Below are positions 7,886 to 17,255 of a stretch of 64,000 nt of DNA, piece after piece (position 1 is the first letter of the stretch; every line of letters begins with the position of its first letter). The stretch is from a bacterium. Its GTDB lineage: Bacteria > Cyanobacteriota > Vampirovibrionia > Gastranaerophilales > Gastranaerophilaceae. The notes below the pieces were generated by a model, which made no database searches, was not told the DNA's origin, and was given only the letters and a program-made list of their open reading frames with translations. The translations under genes and the position numbers were made by a program. Location of the stretch: the NCBI GenBank assembly GCA_024408855.1, contig JAKSUQ010000002.1:52849-116848 (forward strand), written 5' to 3'.

Positions 7886-8836
7886 ATGAAAAAAATTCTT
7901 TTTGTTATTGACAAACTTGAACTTAAATATTTTGAATTTAATAAACTTGTAACAAATTTTTGGCTAATTAAAGAATTACTGGAAAGAAGATGTGAAGTAT
8001 ATATTACCACTATTCCTCAGCTTCATCTTGTCGGAAACTGTGCATATGCAAAATGTTATGAAACTTTTGAGAATGAAGATAACATATTCTACAAAAACAT
8101 AGTTAATGATAAAAAAATTGATGATTTTGAGCTTGTTATATTCCGTCCTGATCCGCCGGTTGATACAAACTACATAAACGCAACATATATTTTCGATTTT
8201 GTTCATACAAAAGTCATAAATTCACCCAAAGCAATCAGAAGTTTTAATGAAAAATTGCATAGTTTAATGTTCGCAGAATATATGACTCCAAATATTGTTT
8301 CATCCTCAATGCAAGATATAGAAACATTTTTAAAAGAACATAAACAAATTGTACTCAAACCGTTAAATCAATGTTTTGGAAACGGAGTTATGTATTTATA
8401 CGACGGAGATCCAAATACACATACAATAATAAATACGGTAACTGCCAACGAAACAACATTATCGATGGTTCAAAAATACATTCCGGAAGTAAAACAGGGA
8501 GATACAAGAGTACTAACACTTAAAGACAAGGTTTTACCATATTGCATTAAAAAAATGCCAGGGGATGACGATTTTAAATTCAATAATCACTGTGATAACT
8601 ATATAGTTAAATCAGACATGACCGCACAAGACTTAAAGTATTTTACCCCGATTGCCCAAAAACTCAATGAAATTGGGATTGAGATGGCAGGACTGGATGT
8701 TATTAACAAGAATATCATAGAAATTAACATTACAAGTCCATGTTATTTTATTAAAGAAATTAATAACTTGTATAATATACATCTTGAAAAAGACATTACA
8801 GACAGTATTTTGACAACAGCATTGTTATCATTATAA
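7886..8836 (+). CDS. gshB: Glutathione synthetase-like ATP-grasp ligase
   Basis: A 316-residue protein resembling prokaryotic GshB, which joins glycine to gamma-glutamylcysteine using ATP. Family marks are FRPDPPVD (RKDPPFD in typical members), INSPKAIRSFNEKL, VLKPLNQCFGNGV in place of the usual KPLDGMGG loop, GDTRVL and EINITSPC near the C-terminus. The glycine-rich loop is divergent, so the substrate may differ. No gshA is nearby. It stands alone with its own promoter and a strong RBS, divergent from the phosphoesterase operon. Family assignment is firm, exact activity less so. Confidence 0.82.
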   Translation: MKKILFVIDKLELKYFEFNKLVTNFWLIKELLERRCEVYITTIPQLHLVGNCAYAKCYETFENEDNIFYKNIVNDKKIDDFELVIFRPDPPVDTNYINATYIFDFVHTKVINSPKAIRSFNEKLHSLMFAEYMTPNIVSSSMQDIETFLKEHKQIVLKPLNQCFGNGVMYLYDGDPNTHTIINTVTANETTLSMVQKYIPEVKQGDTRVLTLKDKVLPYCIKKMPGDDDFKFNNHCDNYIVKSDMTAQDLKYFTPIAQKLNEIGIEMAGLDVINKNIIEINITSPCYFIKEINNLYNIHLEKDITDSILTTALLSL

Positions 8837-8924
8837 AAATATAGTATAATCAATTATATGATGTATTCCGAGTTTATAACTCTGGTGTATTATAAATATA
8901 TGGTGTAAAAAGAAGGGCGACTTT

Positions 8925-9659
8925 ATGAAAAAGAAACTTGTAACGGCTTTGAGTATATTAATATTAGCATCTATGACGAGCGTAGCATATTCGAAAAATT
9001 ACGTTAGTTCAGATTTAGCAAATGCCATAAAATTGTATAAAGCACACAATTATTCGGAATGCTATTTACGTTTAGACAATATTATTACAAAAGACCCTGC
9101 AAATGCTCTTGCATATTATTACAAGGCAATGACTGCCGCACAAATCGGTAAAAAAACCGAAGCCATTGACAATTATGATAAGGCTTTGACTTTGGCACCA
9201 AAGGGCGGAAATTTAAGCATATACGCCGAGAAGGGCAAAAGATGTTTGGAAACACCTGACAAATGTGAAGAACAAGTTTATACATCTCCATTGGACAAAT
9301 TTGTCAGATCATCTAATGGTGCAAGATTTACCGAAGAGGTTCAAAGCCAACATGAAAGATTAAGATTGGAAAACCTAAAAAGAACAATAAACAAAGATAC
9401 GGAAATCCAACAAAGAGATTTCAACGGATTTAAAGATTTTTCAAGTATGAATACTCCGTCAGGTTCACCATCTGATGCGGATATAGTTTCGGCAATAAAA
9501 GTTTTACAACGTGCCGGCATGTATAGTTTAGACGGAAATCAGTTAGGCTTGTCAGCACTGACAGGTTTTGGAAATAATAATGGATTAAATATGATGGGTG
9601 GTAATTCTGTTGACAGCAGACTCATTCAATCAATGCTAATGAATAATATCGGATTTTAG
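8925..9659 (+). CDS. Secreted TPR protein upstream of fliW
   Basis: A 244-residue protein. Signal peptide MKKKLVTALSILILASMTSV with a likely A-Y-S cleavage region. TPR units cover about residues 28-95 (AIKLYKAHNYSECYLRLDNI, then ALAYYYKAMTAAQIGKKTEA). The C-terminal third is Gly/Asn/Met-rich (GFGNNNGLNMMGGNSVD) and looks unstructured. It lies 9 bp before fliW on the same strand and may be co-transcribed with fliW-csrA. Probably periplasmic or surface-associated; function unknown. Confidence 0.8.
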   Translation: MKKKLVTALSILILASMTSVAYSKNYVSSDLANAIKLYKAHNYSECYLRLDNIITKDPANALAYYYKAMTAAQIGKKTEAIDNYDKALTLAPKGGNLSIYAEKGKRCLETPDKCEEQVYTSPLDKFVRSSNGARFTEEVQSQHERLRLENLKRTINKDTEIQQRDFNGFKDFSSMNTPSGSPSDADIVSAIKVLQRAGMYSLDGNQLGLSALTGFGNNNGLNMMGGNSVDSRLIQSMLMNNIGF

Positions 9660-9668
9660 GAAAATAGA

Positions 9669-10097
9669 ATGAAAATTAACACAGTAAGGTTTGGAGAAAT
9701 TGATATAGAAGAAGACAGAATTTTTGATTTTGTCCTCCCTATTATAGGGTTTAATGAATTGAAAAAATTCATTATACTTGATGTAAAAAAAGACACTTTC
9801 TTTAAATGGTTGCAATCTACCGAAGATCCGGCTTTGGCATTCCCAATAGTATCAGTCTTCAATCTTAATATAGATTATTCGATTGATTTGCCGGAAAATG
9901 TTGTAGAAAAACTTAAGATTGAAAATGTGGACAGTATTTTGGTTATGAATATTGCATCAATCCCTCAAAATGATCCGCAAGGTACTACAATCAATCTTCT
10001 TGCGCCGATAATATTTAATCTTGATGAACATATTGCAGCACAAGTTATATTATCCGGCTCCGGATATGATATTAGTTTTCCGTTGTTTAAAAAATAG
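9669..10097 (+). CDS. fliW: Flagellar assembly factor / CsrA antagonist FliW
   Basis: A 142-residue protein of normal FliW length. It has the family opening T-V-R-F-G-E-I-D-I, the P-I-I-G-F segment, D-P-A-L-A-F-P-I-V and N-L-L-A-P-I-I-F-N. FliW binds CsrA and, in motile bacteria, flagellin, so that free flagellin levels set CsrA activity. It is followed 17 bp later by csrA, the usual arrangement. No flagellin or other flagellar gene is in the window. Cytosolic. Confidence 0.92.
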   Translation: MKINTVRFGEIDIEEDRIFDFVLPIIGFNELKKFIILDVKKDTFFKWLQSTEDPALAFPIVSVFNLNIDYSIDLPENVVEKLKIENVDSILVMNIASIPQNDPQGTTINLLAPIIFNLDEHIAAQVILSGSGYDISFPLFKK

Positions 10098-10114
10098 ATA
10101 AGTTAAGGATTAAA

Positions 10115-10453
10115 ATGTTAGTAATTTCGAGAAAAAACGGTCAAAAAATAATGATTAACGATAACATTGTCGTAACTATTGTTGAAGCAAAAAACGGTCA
10201 ATGTAAAATAGCAATAGAAGCTGACAAAGATGTTAAAATTTATCGTGAAGAAATATACTACCAGATTAAACTTGCTAACTTAGTCGGAAAAAATACTGAT
10301 GTAAATGAAGTCAATTCCGTTGCTGATTTGTTAAAGGATGATAAATGCAAGCTAAATGACAAAGTGGAAACAACATCCGAAGCAGAAGAAATTTCAGTTG
10401 AAAAATCAGCTAAGCCTAAATTAACAATACAAAGACAGCAAAAGAAAGATTAG
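10115..10453 (+). CDS. csrA: Carbon storage regulator CsrA with long C-terminal tail
   Basis: The first 60 residues are a CsrA domain (MLVISRKNGQKIMINDNI, then V-K-I-Y-R-E-E-I-Y), an RNA-binding dimer that recognises GGA motifs in leader RNAs. The total is 112 residues, against 60-80 usually; the extra ~50 are acidic, Lys/Glu/Ser-rich and probably disordered (ETTSEAEEISVEK). The key binding arginine in the 'YREEI' helix start is conserved. Upstream fliW is the expected antagonist. The AAGGAT ribosome binding site contains a GGA, so autoregulation is possible but not shown. Confidence 0.93.
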   Translation: MLVISRKNGQKIMINDNIVVTIVEAKNGQCKIAIEADKDVKIYREEIYYQIKLANLVGKNTDVNEVNSVADLLKDDKCKLNDKVETTSEAEEISVEKSAKPKLTIQRQQKKD

Positions 10454-10463
10454 TTAAGTACAT

Positions 10464-11020
10464 ATGTTTTTTTTTGTGAACAAGACAAAAATGTAACCTT
10501 TACGCTTAATACTATTGAGCACGCATATGTTTGCCTTATTAATGATGACATAAAAAGTGCAAAATACATTTTTACACAAATAGACTCACCCAGAGCAAAG
10601 TGGGGATGTATATTGTGCGAAATTCTCAGCGGATATTTGGAAAATTATCCGACATATTTGCAAATAAGAAACTTTATGGAAATTGATATAGACTTCTTTA
10701 TTAAAAATAACAAAACAGATTATATAGAACAATTCATGGGTGCACTTGAAATCCTTGCCTCCATAAATGCCGAAACATATAAATATATCGCAAGGGTAAT
10801 GTTTGCAAATAATCTGTACAACGTTGCCAAAACATATTTAGATAAATCAAAAGAAATATTTTATAATGATGCGGAACTTCATTTTATATATGCAAAATAC
10901 TATACTAACAAAAGAAATTACATAGATGCAAACTTCCATATCAACGAATGTTTGCGTATAATTCCCAACTATTTTCCGGCATTGGTTATACAAAAAAAAT
11001 TGTCCGAATATTTGGCTTAA
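10464..11020 (+). CDS. TPR-like protein after csrA, frameshift at poly-T tract
   Basis: An ATG at 10464 opens a frame that enters nine T residues (10467-10475) and soon stops. The frame shifted by one base stays open from the csrA stop to 11020 and encodes a coherent helical protein (HAYVCLINDDIKSAKYIF, SPRAKWGCILCEILSGYLEN, ALEILASINAETYKYIARV). With ten T's instead of nine the ATG would read straight into this frame. Without slippage the only start is a TTG at 10613, which would cut off about 50 residues of good sequence. Helical repeats suggest a TPR-type scaffold. Function unknown; probable csrA operon member. Confidence 0.65.
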
Positions 11021-11046
11021 AACAAAAGTTTTAGTATAATGTCGAT

Positions 11047-11715
11047 ATGAACAACAACAATTCGGATACATTTGAATTTACAGCAGGAAATAAAAAGAAT
11101 TTTTTTCTTAATGCTGATACAAACGGAATTTCACAAAGTTTACCGGAGCAAACGCACGGAATAAAACATTTGAATGATTATGACCACAATTTATTAGAAG
11201 AAGATGCTTATAAAGATATTGACGACAATACTCTAAAATTGGAATATAAAATATCAAAAACAGAAAAAGCTATACAGAATGTAGATTTACAAATATCTTC
11301 CGCAAGAGAAATTAATGATATTAAATTAATAAATGATCTTGAAAATCAAAAAACATTATTAGTAAAAGAATATAACAATTTAATAGCAACTTATAACAAA
11401 AGCATGCCTGCTAAGATTTCCGACTCGATAATGGAATTTTTCGGGAAAATTTTCAATAAAAATAGTATTAATAACAGTTCATATTCAAATTTTGAGACAA
11501 AATTTCTCAGCCGAATGCCTAAAAAAATTCTTTCCAATATTGAGCTGAGAAAATCATTGAATAAATTGGAAAATATAAATAAAAGCGTTGATGAACTGAT
11601 AAAACTTGATATTCCGATAGGAGATAATACAGATAAGTATATGCAATTATCCAAATACATTATAAAAGCAAATGCCATACAATCGCAAATAAGAAAATAT
11701 CTGAAAGAAAATTAA
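11047..11715 (+). CDS. Coiled-coil protein of unknown function
   Basis: A 222-residue polar protein without signal peptide or membrane segment. Residues about 60-120 form a predicted coiled coil (KISKTEKAIQNVDLQISSAR then NDLENQKTLLVKEYNNLI). The N-terminal 50 residues are Asn/Gln-rich and look flexible. The C-terminal part is again helical. It starts 26 bp after the TPR gene on the same strand and converges with cheA, overlapping its stop by 4 nt. I recognise no family. Confidence 0.65.
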   Translation: MNNNNSDTFEFTAGNKKNFFLNADTNGISQSLPEQTHGIKHLNDYDHNLLEEDAYKDIDDNTLKLEYKISKTEKAIQNVDLQISSAREINDIKLINDLENQKTLLVKEYNNLIATYNKSMPAKISDSIMEFFGKIFNKNSINNSSYSNFETKFLSRMPKKILSNIELRKSLNKLENINKSVDELIKLDIPIGDNTDKYMQLSKYIIKANAIQSQIRKYLKEN

Positions 11716-14660
11716 CTTTCGTGGTATTTTATTAACACATCTCTTACGGTATCAATAAACTCTTCCTGATTAAACGGCTCTTTTTTGATGAAACATTCAT
11801 ATTTGAAATCTTTTAATTTAGCATTTGCTACTTCTTGAGATGTTGCACTTATAACAACAATCGGAATATCTGCATATGTCTCATCATTGTTTAGGACACT
11901 AATAAATTCATATCCGTCCATATTTTCCATTGCCAAGTCGGTAATTATCAAATCATATTGATTTGCTTTAAGTTTAGCTAAGGCATCTTTTGCACTTTCA
12001 ACAGACTCATAGTTAAATCCTGCATTAGACAAAATGTTTTTAAGCATTATTCTTGTAGTTACAGAATCATCAACAACGAGAATGTTTTTATAATCCATTA
12101 ATCCTAAAGCAACAGACTTGTGCAACTGCACGGCGTGGATTGTTTTACGGAAATCATAGTGCATTATATCTTGCATGTTCAATATTAAACACAATTCACC
12201 GGATGCAAGATTTGTAACACCGGAAATATTTTTAACCTTATACAAAGGGGCAGGAAGTTTCTTTTGTAATATATCCTGATCTCCAAGCAATTTGTCAACC
12301 ACAAGTGCGATTGACTTTTCATCTGCTTCAATAATTAGTACCGTTTCCTTATCACTTCTCTGGGTTTGCTTTAGGCCTAATATATCAGATAAATAATATA
12401 GCGGTAATATTTTATCATTATAAACGATAGACAATCCGTTATTACCGGTTTTAATTTCATCCTGCTTCTTCAAAACAAATGTAGTTATTACCTGAATAGG
12501 AATTGCAAAAACTTGCTCTGAAATTTCAACAAGAAATACTCTTAAAGTTGCCAAAGCTACCGGAATTTCTATATGCACGCAACTACCTTTTCCAAATTCC
12601 GAAATAACTTTTACTTTCCCGTTAAGTTGCGAAATTTTTGTCTTTACAACATCTAAACCTATGCCTCTGCCGGAAACACTTGTAATAGAATCGCCTGTCG
12701 TAAAACCAGGCCAAAATATAATATTCATAATGGCTTCATCTGTCATAGCATTAATGTCTTCTTGAGTTAAAAACCCTCTGGCAACAGCTCTGGTTTTAAT
12801 TTTTTCTAAATTGAAACCTTGACCGTCATCTATGACATCAATAATAATTTTGTTGTCATCCTGTTTTGCAGACAACAATATTTTCCCAACCATGCTCTTA
12901 CCGGCCATAATTCTATCTTCTTTGGTTTCAATTCCATGATCTATGGCATTACGCAATATGTGCATTAGCGGTGTTTTTATTTCTTCAATAATCTTTTTAT
13001 CCGCACAAGTATCATTACTTTGAATTTCGAAATCTATATCTTTACCCTTTTCCATTGCAATATCACGTACCATCCTTGAGAATGAATTGAATACGGTCGA
13101 TATCGGTAAAACCCTTATATTTTTGACCATAGATTCCATTTCATCTATAATCATTCTTACTTTCATATCATCCTCTTTTGAAGAACGATACAAAGTATCA
13201 AGATCATATATCATTTTGGAAAGTTCTTGTGTTACATTTGAAAACAATGAAAATGTCTGTCTTACAAAAGTATTAAAGTATTGCTCGTCATATTCACCCT
13301 GCAAATATTTTCTTTTGTAATATCTCAAATAATTTGCTGTTTTCAATAAATTTTTTTGACAATTTTCACTTCTGCCCTTAATACCGGCAATTTTCTCATG
13401 ATTTTTCTCAGATCTTATTTTTGTAATTATAAGCTCGCCTAATAAATTAACCAGCAAATCCAACTTCTGAGCATTAACGTGTAATGTTTTAATTTCGATT
13501 GAAGATTTACTTACTATTGATGATTGTGCCGAAAGATTTTTGATTTCGTTAACTCCGGTATCATTTTTAAAGTTCAGCTCCAGTAACTGTTTCATAATTT
13601 CCAACTGCTGAATTATTAAATCTCCATCTATTCCTTCATTCGGGGAAGCACAGTACTCTATTGCACTCTTTAATGTTTGAGCCATCTGTTCTTCTAATTG
13701 AACAGAATTTTCTATAATAAAGTCTAATATTTCTTCTGTTATATTAACTATTTCTGAAATACAATTATCAGTAATTCCTGATTTTATTTCTGCTATGGAG
13801 TTTTTTATTTCTTGAGCATAGACACTACTACTTTGAAGCATATTCATTTTCTCTGCAATATCAAAGAATGTAGTTGTTTCAACAGGTACTTCATCAAGGC
13901 AAAAAGTATTAAACTTTGCAGCAGCTGAACTTAGCTCATTTCTCATTTCAAGAATTTCACTTATTGTAAACCCACCGGTAGCATGACTTACAAAATCCAA
14001 CTTTGTGATAACATTTTGCAATGAGTTTTTAACCTCATACATATTGTAGGTTTTAACCTTATCATATATTTTGGTAAGTTCTTCTATTAAAATTACAACG
14101 TCAGAATTTTCCTCTTCCGGAACAATGTCATCAATAAGTTCAAAACATTTATTAAAAATAATATTAAATTCTTCTTTTTCTTGAACTGAAACCTTCTGTT
14201 GTTCTGGTTCAATATCAGAGCTATCGCTCTCAAGAAGAGAGCTATCATCTTGCAAGGTTATTTGCATAGTTTCCAAGGATGATATTATCGCAGTAAAATT
14301 CTGACCAACTATTTCTCTTTTGTTATCAACGGATTGCCGCAATAAATCAGAAACAGACTCAACAGCTTTTACAATAATGTGTATTTCGTCAGATGAAAGT
14401 TTAATATTTTTCATCTTAATATCATCAAATATATCTTCAATTTTATGAATAATCATTTGAATATTAGCAAAACCGACCATACGTATCGCACCTTTAAGAC
14501 TGTGCATTTCCCTATATAAGGTTGCTTGCAAATCAATGTTAGTAGGTTCGTTTTTTAATTGTTCCAAATGAGAATACACATTTTCAATAATATCTTCGGT
14601 TTCAGTCTGAAAGATATTCATCAGCTCATCTGTATTACTGTTATTGTCTTGAAAATCCAA
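11712..14660 (-). CDS. cheA: Hybrid chemotaxis histidine kinase CheA with C-terminal receiver
   Basis: A 982-residue protein. In order: Hpt domain (phospho-accepting His at about residue 53 in EMHSLKGAIR), a long linker with a dimerisation helix pair, HATPase (N-box HILRNAIDHG, G1 DDGQGF, G2 GRGIGLDVVK), a CheW-like domain (about 710-845) and a receiver (ILVVDDSVTTR, IITDLAMENMDGYE, VVISATS, C-terminal KK-E-P). The fused receiver is typical of the Pil/Hmp/Pix-type CheA of cyanobacteria and of pilus-linked systems. It autophosphorylates under MCP control. The MCP gene lies 6 bp upstream on the same strand. Confidence 0.93.
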   Translation of the reverse strand: MDFQDNNSNTDELMNIFQTETEDIIENVYSHLEQLKNEPTNIDLQATLYREMHSLKGAIRMVGFANIQMIIHKIEDIFDDIKMKNIKLSSDEIHIIVKAVESVSDLLRQSVDNKREIVGQNFTAIISSLETMQITLQDDSSLLESDSSDIEPEQQKVSVQEKEEFNIIFNKCFELIDDIVPEEENSDVVILIEELTKIYDKVKTYNMYEVKNSLQNVITKLDFVSHATGGFTISEILEMRNELSSAAAKFNTFCLDEVPVETTTFFDIAEKMNMLQSSSVYAQEIKNSIAEIKSGITDNCISEIVNITEEILDFIIENSVQLEEQMAQTLKSAIEYCASPNEGIDGDLIIQQLEIMKQLLELNFKNDTGVNEIKNLSAQSSIVSKSSIEIKTLHVNAQKLDLLVNLLGELIITKIRSEKNHEKIAGIKGRSENCQKNLLKTANYLRYYKRKYLQGEYDEQYFNTFVRQTFSLFSNVTQELSKMIYDLDTLYRSSKEDDMKVRMIIDEMESMVKNIRVLPISTVFNSFSRMVRDIAMEKGKDIDFEIQSNDTCADKKIIEEIKTPLMHILRNAIDHGIETKEDRIMAGKSMVGKILLSAKQDDNKIIIDVIDDGQGFNLEKIKTRAVARGFLTQEDINAMTDEAIMNIIFWPGFTTGDSITSVSGRGIGLDVVKTKISQLNGKVKVISEFGKGSCVHIEIPVALATLRVFLVEISEQVFAIPIQVITTFVLKKQDEIKTGNNGLSIVYNDKILPLYYLSDILGLKQTQRSDKETVLIIEADEKSIALVVDKLLGDQDILQKKLPAPLYKVKNISGVTNLASGELCLILNMQDIMHYDFRKTIHAVQLHKSVALGLMDYKNILVVDDSVTTRIMLKNILSNAGFNYESVESAKDALAKLKANQYDLIITDLAMENMDGYEFISVLNNDETYADIPIVVISATSQEVANAKLKDFKYECFIKKEPFNQEEFIDTVRDVLIKYHES

Positions 14661-14666
14661 TTTAAT

Positions 14667-15725
14667 TTAGCCTTCTTCCGCAGAATTCTTGATATCTTTA
14701 AGTATTGTATTTAATTTTTCGAGTTGTTCGGAATTTTTACTCATAAAGGATGCAATATCATTTGATACAGCAATATTTTCATCATCAATACCGCTAAGTT
14801 TTTCGATTATTTCATTCTGTTTAACAGCATTTTCATTTAACAAATCCAAAGAGTCCAAAATAGCCGTGATTAAGTTAATCAGTATCTCTGAATTTGAAGT
14901 TACTGCATTTATGTCTTTCACAGCAGTTTCTATTTCTTTTGCACCCTCTTCTGTTGCCATAACAGTCGAATTAGTTGCATATTGGATATTAGTTGTTAAA
15001 GAAGTAATTTTGGTGATTGCTTGTTTTGACTCATCTGCAAGTTTTCTAATTTCTCCAGCAACAACCGCAAAACCTTTTCCATGTTCTCCGGCTCTTGCAG
15101 CTTCAACAGCAGCATTTAGGGCAAGCATATTTGTTTGTTCCGCAATATCATCAACAATCCCGATTGAGCTTCCAATTTGCTGGGTATGTTCTGATAACTC
15201 CAATATTAACTCTGCAATCATTTGCATTTTTTGTCTTATCGTTACCATCTTCTCTGCATTTGTAGAAATAGCATCATGCTCTTTTTGAGAGAAAGATATT
15301 GATTGATTAACTTGCTTCTCTGTATTTTTTGCAGTTGTAACAGCTTCTTGTGAAAGTTCTTTTAATTTTTCCAAATTTACTGAAACATTTTTTGCATTAT
15401 TTGAAAGTTTTTCTAAAACATTTTTTTGAGTATCCAACAATTCTGCTACCTCAGCCGTAACATTTGAAACAATCTCAGTTTGAACATTCATTGATTGTTT
15501 GATTGATTTGAATACCCAACCTTTCATAAGCATATGCAAAGGGAAAAATAATATTACAAAAATCAACATAAAAACTATGCTTTCATATATATTATTAGTT
15601 CCGTCATGTCGCATAAGATAGAATGAAAAGGTCATCATAATCAATAAAAATGTAATTACATCAACCGCACACTTTATGGAAAATTTTTGTTTCATATCCA
15701 AATTCAAATTGTCAATCACTGTCAT
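14667..15725 (-). CDS. Methyl-accepting chemotaxis protein without periplasmic sensor
   Basis: A 352-residue protein. Two membrane segments at about residues 20-40 and 50-70 are joined by a very short loop ([11 protein letters not shown]), so there is no real external ligand domain. The rest is a cytoplasmic four-helix signalling domain with the conserved hairpin tip ([32 protein letters not shown]). It would form arrays with CheA and the CheW protein. Absence of a sensor domain suggests detection of an internal, membrane or pilus-transmitted signal, as in PilJ-like systems. First gene of the mcp-cheA pair, divergent from REC-GGDEF. Confidence 0.92.
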   Translation of the reverse strand: MTVIDNLNLDMKQKFSIKCAVDVITFLLIMMTFSFYLMRHDGTNNIYESIVFMLIFVILFFPLHMLMKGWVFKSIKQSMNVQTEIVSNVTAEVAELLDTQKNVLEKLSNNAKNVSVNLEKLKELSQEAVTTAKNTEKQVNQSISFSQKEHDAISTNAEKMVTIRQKMQMIAELILELSEHTQQIGSSIGIVDDIAEQTNMLALNAAVEAARAGEHGKGFAVVAGEIRKLADESKQAITKITSLTTNIQYATNSTVMATEEGAKEIETAVKDINAVTSNSEILINLITAILDSLDLLNENAVKQNEIIEKLSGIDDENIAVSNDIASFMSKNSEQLEKLNTILKDIKNSAEEG

Positions 15726-15800
15726 CCTCCTATTTATTTTGAAAAATTTATTGTATAATCATATTATACTAAAATTGACAAAATTGGAATACGCGAATAT

Positions 15801-17255
15801 ATGGCAATAAACATTTTACTTGTAGAAGACAGCCCAACAGAATTGGAATTTTTAAAAAAAGGGTTAGAAGATAACGGATTTGTGGTGGAAACTGCTACAA
15901 ACGGCTCAGAAGCATACAATAAATTGTATATTTTCACACCCGATGTAGTCGTATCCGATATTATAATGCCGGGAATTGACGGTTATCAGCTATGCAGAAT
16001 TATTAAAAATGATGAAGAAACAAAACGCATTCCGGTTATCTTGCTGACCGCTTCGGAAAAAAAGATTGATGCATTTTGGGGCAAAAAAGCAGGGGCTCAA
16101 TTATTTTTAGCAAAATCTATTGATATAAACGACCTTGCAGCAAATATACATGCAACCGTCAGAAGATATCCGATAAACCAAGAATACAAATTCAATCTTG
16201 CAACAATAGCAGGAACCATCGATTCTGTTCAGTATAAATCAAATGCGATACTTAACGATTTATTAATGAAAAGTACTTTTTCAAATGAATTTCGTAATTT
16301 GAACGACTTTCTTAATTATGAAAGAATTTTAGTGGAAAAACTTTTCTACCTTTTAAGTTCGTTTGTAGAATACAGCATTGCCGGTATTTATTTTGCTTCT
16401 CCGGATAGTTTTGCTGAAAATATTATGTATATTGATACTCTCGGGAAAAATATATCAAAAAGTCTGCTTTCAGACATTTGTTACGATTTCTCAAGGAAAA
16501 TGGAAGAACAAAAACATACTGAAACTTTTAAATTTGAAGTTGTTAAAATGCTTTTGGGAAAAGAATTAGATTACAATTTTTCAGATTTTTCTTCCAAAAT
16601 CATAATTCCTCTTGTATTTGATAAAAAATTGCTTGGCGGAATATGTTTCTATTCAAGAAAAAAAATAGATTATTCGTCTTTCAGATATTTTGATATTATG
16701 ATTAGTGAGTTACTTGCTCTTTTTAAAACAAAATATCAATATACTGAAAAAGAATTTATGTCAGTACTTGACGGACTTACCGGATTATATAACAGACGTC
16801 AGTTTGAAATCGGACTTGAACAAGAGTTTAATCGTACCAAACGACATCCCGCTGATTTTTCACTCGCAATTTTAGATATCGATTATTTCAAAAAAGTCAA
16901 CGATACATATGGGCATCAATATGGAGATTACGTCCTGCAAATGGTTGCAAGTCTTATGAAACAATGTTTCAGAAAAACAGATTTGCTATATCGGTACGGC
17001 GGAGAAGAATTGGTTATGATAATGCCTGAAACTAATATTGACGGAGCTTTAGTTCCAGTGCAAAGATTAAGAAATACTATTGAAGAATATAATTTTGAAT
17101 ACAACGACATCAAAACAAAAATTACGGTAAGCATCGGACTCACAATGAACTACCAAGATTTTTCAACATCTGCAGATTTGCTAAAATCCGCAGACGGGGC
17201 TTTATATCAAGCCAAGGAACGAGGCAGAAACAGGGTAGTAATGCATGGAAAATAA
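15801..17255 (+). CDS. Response regulator with diguanylate cyclase (REC-GGDEF)
   Basis: A 484-residue protein. REC domain at residues 1-120 (ILLVEDSPTE, SDIIMPGIDGYQ with the phospho-Asp, LLTASE, L-A-K-S). The middle (about 150-310) looks GAF-like. GGDEF domain from about 325: DGLTGLYNRR, DIDYFKKVNDTYGH and the active site YGGEELVM. GGEEL is a catalytically competent variant of GGDEF. Likely output of the CheA across the divergent promoter: phosphorylation would set c-di-GMP synthesis. No RxxD inhibition site is evident before the active loop. Confidence 0.92.
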   Translation: MAINILLVEDSPTELEFLKKGLEDNGFVVETATNGSEAYNKLYIFTPDVVVSDIIMPGIDGYQLCRIIKNDEETKRIPVILLTASEKKIDAFWGKKAGAQLFLAKSIDINDLAANIHATVRRYPINQEYKFNLATIAGTIDSVQYKSNAILNDLLMKSTFSNEFRNLNDFLNYERILVEKLFYLLSSFVEYSIAGIYFASPDSFAENIMYIDTLGKNISKSLLSDICYDFSRKMEEQKHTETFKFEVVKMLLGKELDYNFSDFSSKIIIPLVFDKKLLGGICFYSRKKIDYSSFRYFDIMISELLALFKTKYQYTEKEFMSVLDGLTGLYNRRQFEIGLEQEFNRTKRHPADFSLAILDIDYFKKVNDTYGHQYGDYVLQMVASLMKQCFRKTDLLYRYGGEELVMIMPETNIDGALVPVQRLRNTIEEYNFEYNDIKTKITVSIGLTMNYQDFSTSADLLKSADGALYQAKERGRNRVVMHGK

